Both the position numbers and the translations under genes were made by a program. DNA of 64,000 nt from NCBI GenBank assembly GCA_002344885.1, contig DDUQ01000142.1, positions 111,027 through 175,026 of the forward strand, given 5' to 3'. The stretch comes from Comamonadaceae bacterium UBA2334. Its GTDB lineage: Bacteria > Pseudomonadota > Gammaproteobacteria > Burkholderiales > Burkholderiaceae_C. Below the pieces are notes generated by a model. The model was given only the letters and a program-made list of their open reading frames with translations. It was not told the DNA's origin and ran no database searches. Positions 59,664-64,000 of this stretch are shown one piece after another. The first letter of the stretch is position 1. The number at the start of each line of letters is the position of its first letter.

Positions 59664-60407
59664 TCAGGCTTTGCCCTGGCTGGCCACCGCAGCTGCCGCT
59701 TTGGCCGCTGCTTCGGCATCGCCGAGGTAGTAGCTGCGGATGGGCTTCAGGTCGGCATCCAGCTCGTACACCAGCGGGATGCCATTGGGGATGTTCAGGT
59801 TGACGATGTCGGCATCGGAAATGCCGTCCAGGTACTTCACCAGCGCCCGGATGCTGTTGCCGTGCGCCGCCACCACGATGCGCTTGCCGGCCTTGATGGC
59901 CGGTGCCATGGACTCGTTCCAGAACGGGATGACCCGCGCCACGGTGTCTTTGAGGCACTCGGTCAGCGGCACCTCTTCGGGGTTGAGCCTGGCGTAGCGG
60001 GGGTCGCCGCGCTCGCAGCGCGGGTCGGTGGCCTCCAGGGCAGGTGGCGGGGTGTCGTAGCTGCGGCGCCAGACCAGCACCTGCGCATCGCCGTATTGCT
60101 TGGCCATGTCGGCCTTGTTGAGGCCTTGCAGCCCGCCGTAGTGGCGCTCGTTCAGGCGCCAGTTTTTCACCACGGGCAGCCAGGTTCGGTCCATTTCGTC
60201 AAGCGCCAGCCACAGGGTGCGGATGGCGCGCTTGAGCACGCTGGTGTAGGCCACGTCGAATTCATAACCTTCTGCTTTGAGCAGTCGGCCAGCGTTGCGG
60301 GCCTGTTCCACGCCGGTGTCGGTCAGGTCCACGTCGGTCCAGCCGGTGAAGCGGTTTTCAAGGTTCCAGGTGGATTCGCCGTGGCGGATGAGAACGAGTT
60401 TGTACAT
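59664..60407 (-). CDS. gpmA: 2,3-bisphosphoglycerate-dependent phosphoglycerate mutase
   Basis: The 247-residue glycolytic enzyme interconverts 3- and 2-phosphoglycerate. The phosphohistidine is His9 in LIRHGES, with [25 protein letters not shown] and [14 protein letters not shown]. The open frame extends to 60701, but ATG 60407 is preceded by an excellent CTCCTCC-complement ribosome site (minus-strand CCTCCTCCAAC region) and gives the standard start [11 protein letters not shown] short Ala/Lys-rich tail closes the protein. Confidence 0.96.
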   Translation of the reverse strand: MYKLVLIRHGESTWNLENRFTGWTDVDLTDTGVEQARNAGRLLKAEGYEFDVAYTSVLKRAIRTLWLALDEMDRTWLPVVKNWRLNERHYGGLQGLNKADMAKQYGDAQVLVWRRSYDTPPPALEATDPRCERGDPRYARLNPEEVPLTECLKDTVARVIPFWNESMAPAIKAGKRIVVAAHGNSIRALVKYLDGISDADIVNLNIPNGIPLVYELDADLKPIRSYYLGDAEAAAKAAAAVASQGKA

Positions 60408-60509
60408 GTTGGAGGAGGGTGAACGGAGGGAAAAGCTGCGGCATTTTAGAATCGCAGGCTGTCGTGTCGCTGTGTCCGGCTGGCTGAATGTCGGCCCGAA
60501 AGGATTTTT

Positions 60510-60920
60510 GTGAGTTTTTTTGTTGAAAACTGGTCGCTGTTTCTCATTGCTGCTGTTTCGGGTGGCATGCTGATTTGGCCTGTCATGTCCAAAGGCGGTG
60601 GCGCGGGTACGGTGAGCCCTACCGATGCTGTCATGCTGATGAACCGCGAGAAAGCCGTGGTCATCGACGTGTGCGAGGCTGACGAATTTGCAGGAGGTCA
60701 CGTGGCAGGTGCCAAGAGCATCCCGCTGGCCGACCTGGAGAGCAAACTGGCTGGTGCGGTGAAAAACAAGGCCACACCGGTGATCATGGTGTGTGCCAGT
60801 GGCATGCGCTCGAAGCGGGCCGTCGCCACTGCCACGAAACTGGGTTTTGAACGTGCACAGTCTCTGGCCGGTGGCATGCGCGCCTGGCGCGAAGCGGGCC
60901 TGCCCGTTGAAAAAGCCTGA
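60510..60920 (+). CDS. Membrane-anchored rhodanese
   Basis: The 136-residue protein has one N-terminal membrane helix (about 8-26) and a single rhodanese domain with the catalytic Cys95 in [11 protein letters not shown]. It would transfer sulfane sulfur at the membrane. The start is GTG 60510. It heads the rhodanese-grxC-secB-gpsA run typical of Burkholderiales and is divergent from gpmA. Confidence 0.93.
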   Translation: MSFFVENWSLFLIAAVSGGMLIWPVMSKGGGAGTVSPTDAVMLMNREKAVVIDVCEADEFAGGHVAGAKSIPLADLESKLAGAVKNKATPVIMVCASGMRSKRAVATATKLGFERAQSLAGGMRAWREAGLPVEKA

Positions 60921-60943
60921 GGTTTCAACCGAGCATCCACACC

Positions 60944-61201
60944 ATGCAGCCAGTCAAAATTTATCTCACCGCCACCTGCCCCTATTGCATCCGCGCCAAA
61001 CAACTGTTGGCGGACCGTGGCGTGACCCAGCTTGAAGAAGTACGGGTGGATTTGCAGCCCGAACTTCGTCGCCACATGACGGAACTCACCGGTCGCACGT
61101 CGGTGCCGCAGATCTTCATCGGTTCGACCCACGTCGGCGGCTGCGACGACCTGCATGCGCTCGACGCACGCGGCGGCCTGTTGCCGATGCTCAACGCGTG
61201 A
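60944..61201 (+). CDS. grxC: Glutaredoxin 3
   Basis: The 85-residue dithiol glutaredoxin has active site CPYC at 12-15 in [16 protein letters not shown], and the glutathione-binding TSVPQIFIG and GGCDDLHAL segments. It reduces disulfides with glutathione. It lies 23 bases after the rhodanese gene and ends 154 bases before secB. Confidence 0.96.
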   Translation: MQPVKIYLTATCPYCIRAKQLLADRGVTQLEEVRVDLQPELRRHMTELTGRTSVPQIFIGSTHVGGCDDLHALDARGGLLPMLNA

Positions 61202-61231
61202 GCGTCAGCTGTTTGTTGTGCGTGCATGCGT

Positions 61232-61261
61232 CTGAAAGCCCAGCGGCCAGCCGGAGATAAT
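61232..61261 (+). promoter_or_regulatory. Candidate secB promoter
   Basis: CTGAAA (61232-61237; four of six -35 positions) and GATAAT (61256-61261; five of six -10 positions) are separated by 18 bases. The -10 overlaps a GCCGGA/TCCGGC hairpin (61250-61266). A start near 61268 would give a leader of about 88 bases. Confidence 0.4.
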
Positions 61262-61355
61262 CCGGCCTGACGTCTACATCCTCCTCGCCTGCCAATGGGT
61301 TGCCTGTGCGCAGCCTGTAGCAGGCTTTTGTTCTGACTCCCAACGAAAGACAACC

Positions 61356-61811
61356 ATGTCCGAAGAACTGCAACCCGTGTTCCAAATCCAGCGCGTGTAC
61401 CTCAAGGAAGCCTCGCTGGAGCAGCCCAATTCCCCAGCCATCCTGCTGGCGCAGGAACAGCCCACCGTGGACATCCAGCTGGCTGTGTCTGCCGAGCCTG
61501 CTGCCGAAGGCGTGTTCGAGGTGTGCGTGTCTGCAACGGTGCAGACCAAGATTGGCGACAAGACTGTGTTCCTGGTCGAATGCAAGCAAGCCGGTATCTT
61601 CGAAATCCGCAACCTGCCGCCCGAGCAGATGGGCCCCATCATGGGCATTGCCTGCCCGCAAATCGTGTATCCCTACTTGCGCGGCAACGTGGCCGATGTG
61701 ATCAGCCGCGCTGGCTTCCCGCCTGTGCACCTGTCGGAAATTAACTTCCAGGCCATGTACGAACAGCAACAGGCAGCGCAAGGCGACGGCGCTGGCACCT
61801 TGCCGCAGTAA
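61356..61811 (+). CDS. secB: Protein-export chaperone SecB
   Basis: The 151-residue tetrameric chaperone keeps preproteins unfolded and delivers them to SecA. It shows [19 protein letters not shown], the [11 protein letters not shown] segment and [32 protein letters not shown]. Its SecA partner, with the matching C-terminal zinc finger, is encoded at 4.1-6.8 kb. The gene lies in the grxC-secB-gpsA order. Confidence 0.97.
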   Translation: MSEELQPVFQIQRVYLKEASLEQPNSPAILLAQEQPTVDIQLAVSAEPAAEGVFEVCVSATVQTKIGDKTVFLVECKQAGIFEIRNLPPEQMGPIMGIACPQIVYPYLRGNVADVISRAGFPPVHLSEINFQAMYEQQQAAQGDGAGTLPQ

Positions 61812-61819
61812 TTTTGTAA

Positions 61820-61850
61820 AAAATAATCGTTCAGCGCTTGATTGATATGA
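61820..61850 (+). repeat. Dispersed intergenic repeat, copy F (partial)
   Basis: AAAATAATCGTTCAGCGCTT and GATTGATATGATTTTTT match the left half and T-run of the repeat family; the right-hand AAGCG half is missing. It lies in the 49-base gap between secB and gpsA. Confidence 0.45.
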
Positions 61851-61860
61851 TTTTTTCACT

Positions 61861-63943
<2,083 letters not shown>

Positions 63944-64000
63944 GGCCGCGGCTGGCGGCTGGCTGCCCTTGCCCTGTGGCGGCAGGCTGCCGTCAGCGTG

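Overview
The window is a continuous stretch of chromosomal housekeeping genes from a betaproteobacterium of the order Burkholderiales, most likely family Comamonadaceae. The gene neighbourhoods point there: petABC-sspA-sspB, DciA/M23/secA/argJ/DUF815/mutT, pilB-pilC-pilD-coaE-zapD-yacG, rplU-rpmA-obgE-proB, hemA-prfA-prmC-grxD, ubiE/Tim44/ubiJ/ubiB, and rhodanese-grxC-secB-gpsA. I see no rRNA, CRISPR array, prophage, transposase or plasmid gene. No stretch longer than 300 bases lacks a gene; the longest is about 270 bases, upstream of secA. These family and genus statements are inference from gene content and were not tested by a database search.

Layout. 1-2.4 kb: end of the cytochrome bc1 operon (petB end, petC), sspA/sspB and tRNA-Thr. 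2.4-9.5 kb: dciA (minus strand) divergent from an M23 peptidase, then secA, argJ, a DUF815 ATPase and mutT. 9.5-15 kb, minus strand: type IV pilus assembly genes pilB-pilC-pilD, then coaE, zapD and yacG. 15-22.5 kb: tRNA-Pro, ispB, the L21/L27/Obg operon, proB, rppH, proS and a lytic transglycosylase. 22.5-30.2 kb: the translation-termination and haem genes hemA, prfA, prmC and grxD on the minus strand, interrupted by a 3.6-kb plus-strand gene for a giant Ig-repeat lipoprotein. 30.2-37 kb: a small membrane protein, an orphan Bug/TctC solute-binding protein and a complete ugp glycerol-3-phosphate import system (ugpB-A-E-C plus a UgpQ-type phosphodiesterase). 37-41.7 kb: a 1335-residue flavin/iron-sulfur dehydrogenase and a HIT protein. 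41.7-46.1 kb: ubiquinone genes. 46.2-50.3 kb: fmdB, DUF502, aspS and a YqjD/E/K-like trio. 50.3-57.3 kb: nudB, an exonuclease-family protein, clsB, folE, a BLUF photoreceptor, and several poorly known proteins. 57.3-64 kb: moeB, ctpA, gpmA, rhodanese, grxC, secB, gpsA and pip.

Genes that work together. PrmC methylates the GGQ glutamine of the release factor PrfA encoded next to it. SecA and SecB are both present. FolE and NudB catalyse the first two steps of folate synthesis and lie 2.3 kb apart on the same strand. UbiE, UbiJ and UbiB act in ubiquinone synthesis, IspB makes the isoprenoid tail, and the bc1 complex uses the product. The ugp genes carry a candidate Pho box upstream of ugpB and a hairpin terminator between ugpB and ugpA.

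The most notable observations outside routine annotation are: (i) the Ig-repeat lipoprotein splitting prfA from prmC; (ii) a dispersed family of degenerate repeats of about 45-50 bp in at least six gaps between genes, one of which appears to supply the start codon of nudB; (iii) a standalone BLUF photoreceptor four bases downstream of folE with all key flavin-pocket residues at AppA spacing; (iv) the ugp Pho-box and attenuator arrangement. I found no clear multi-gene system that is wholly new.
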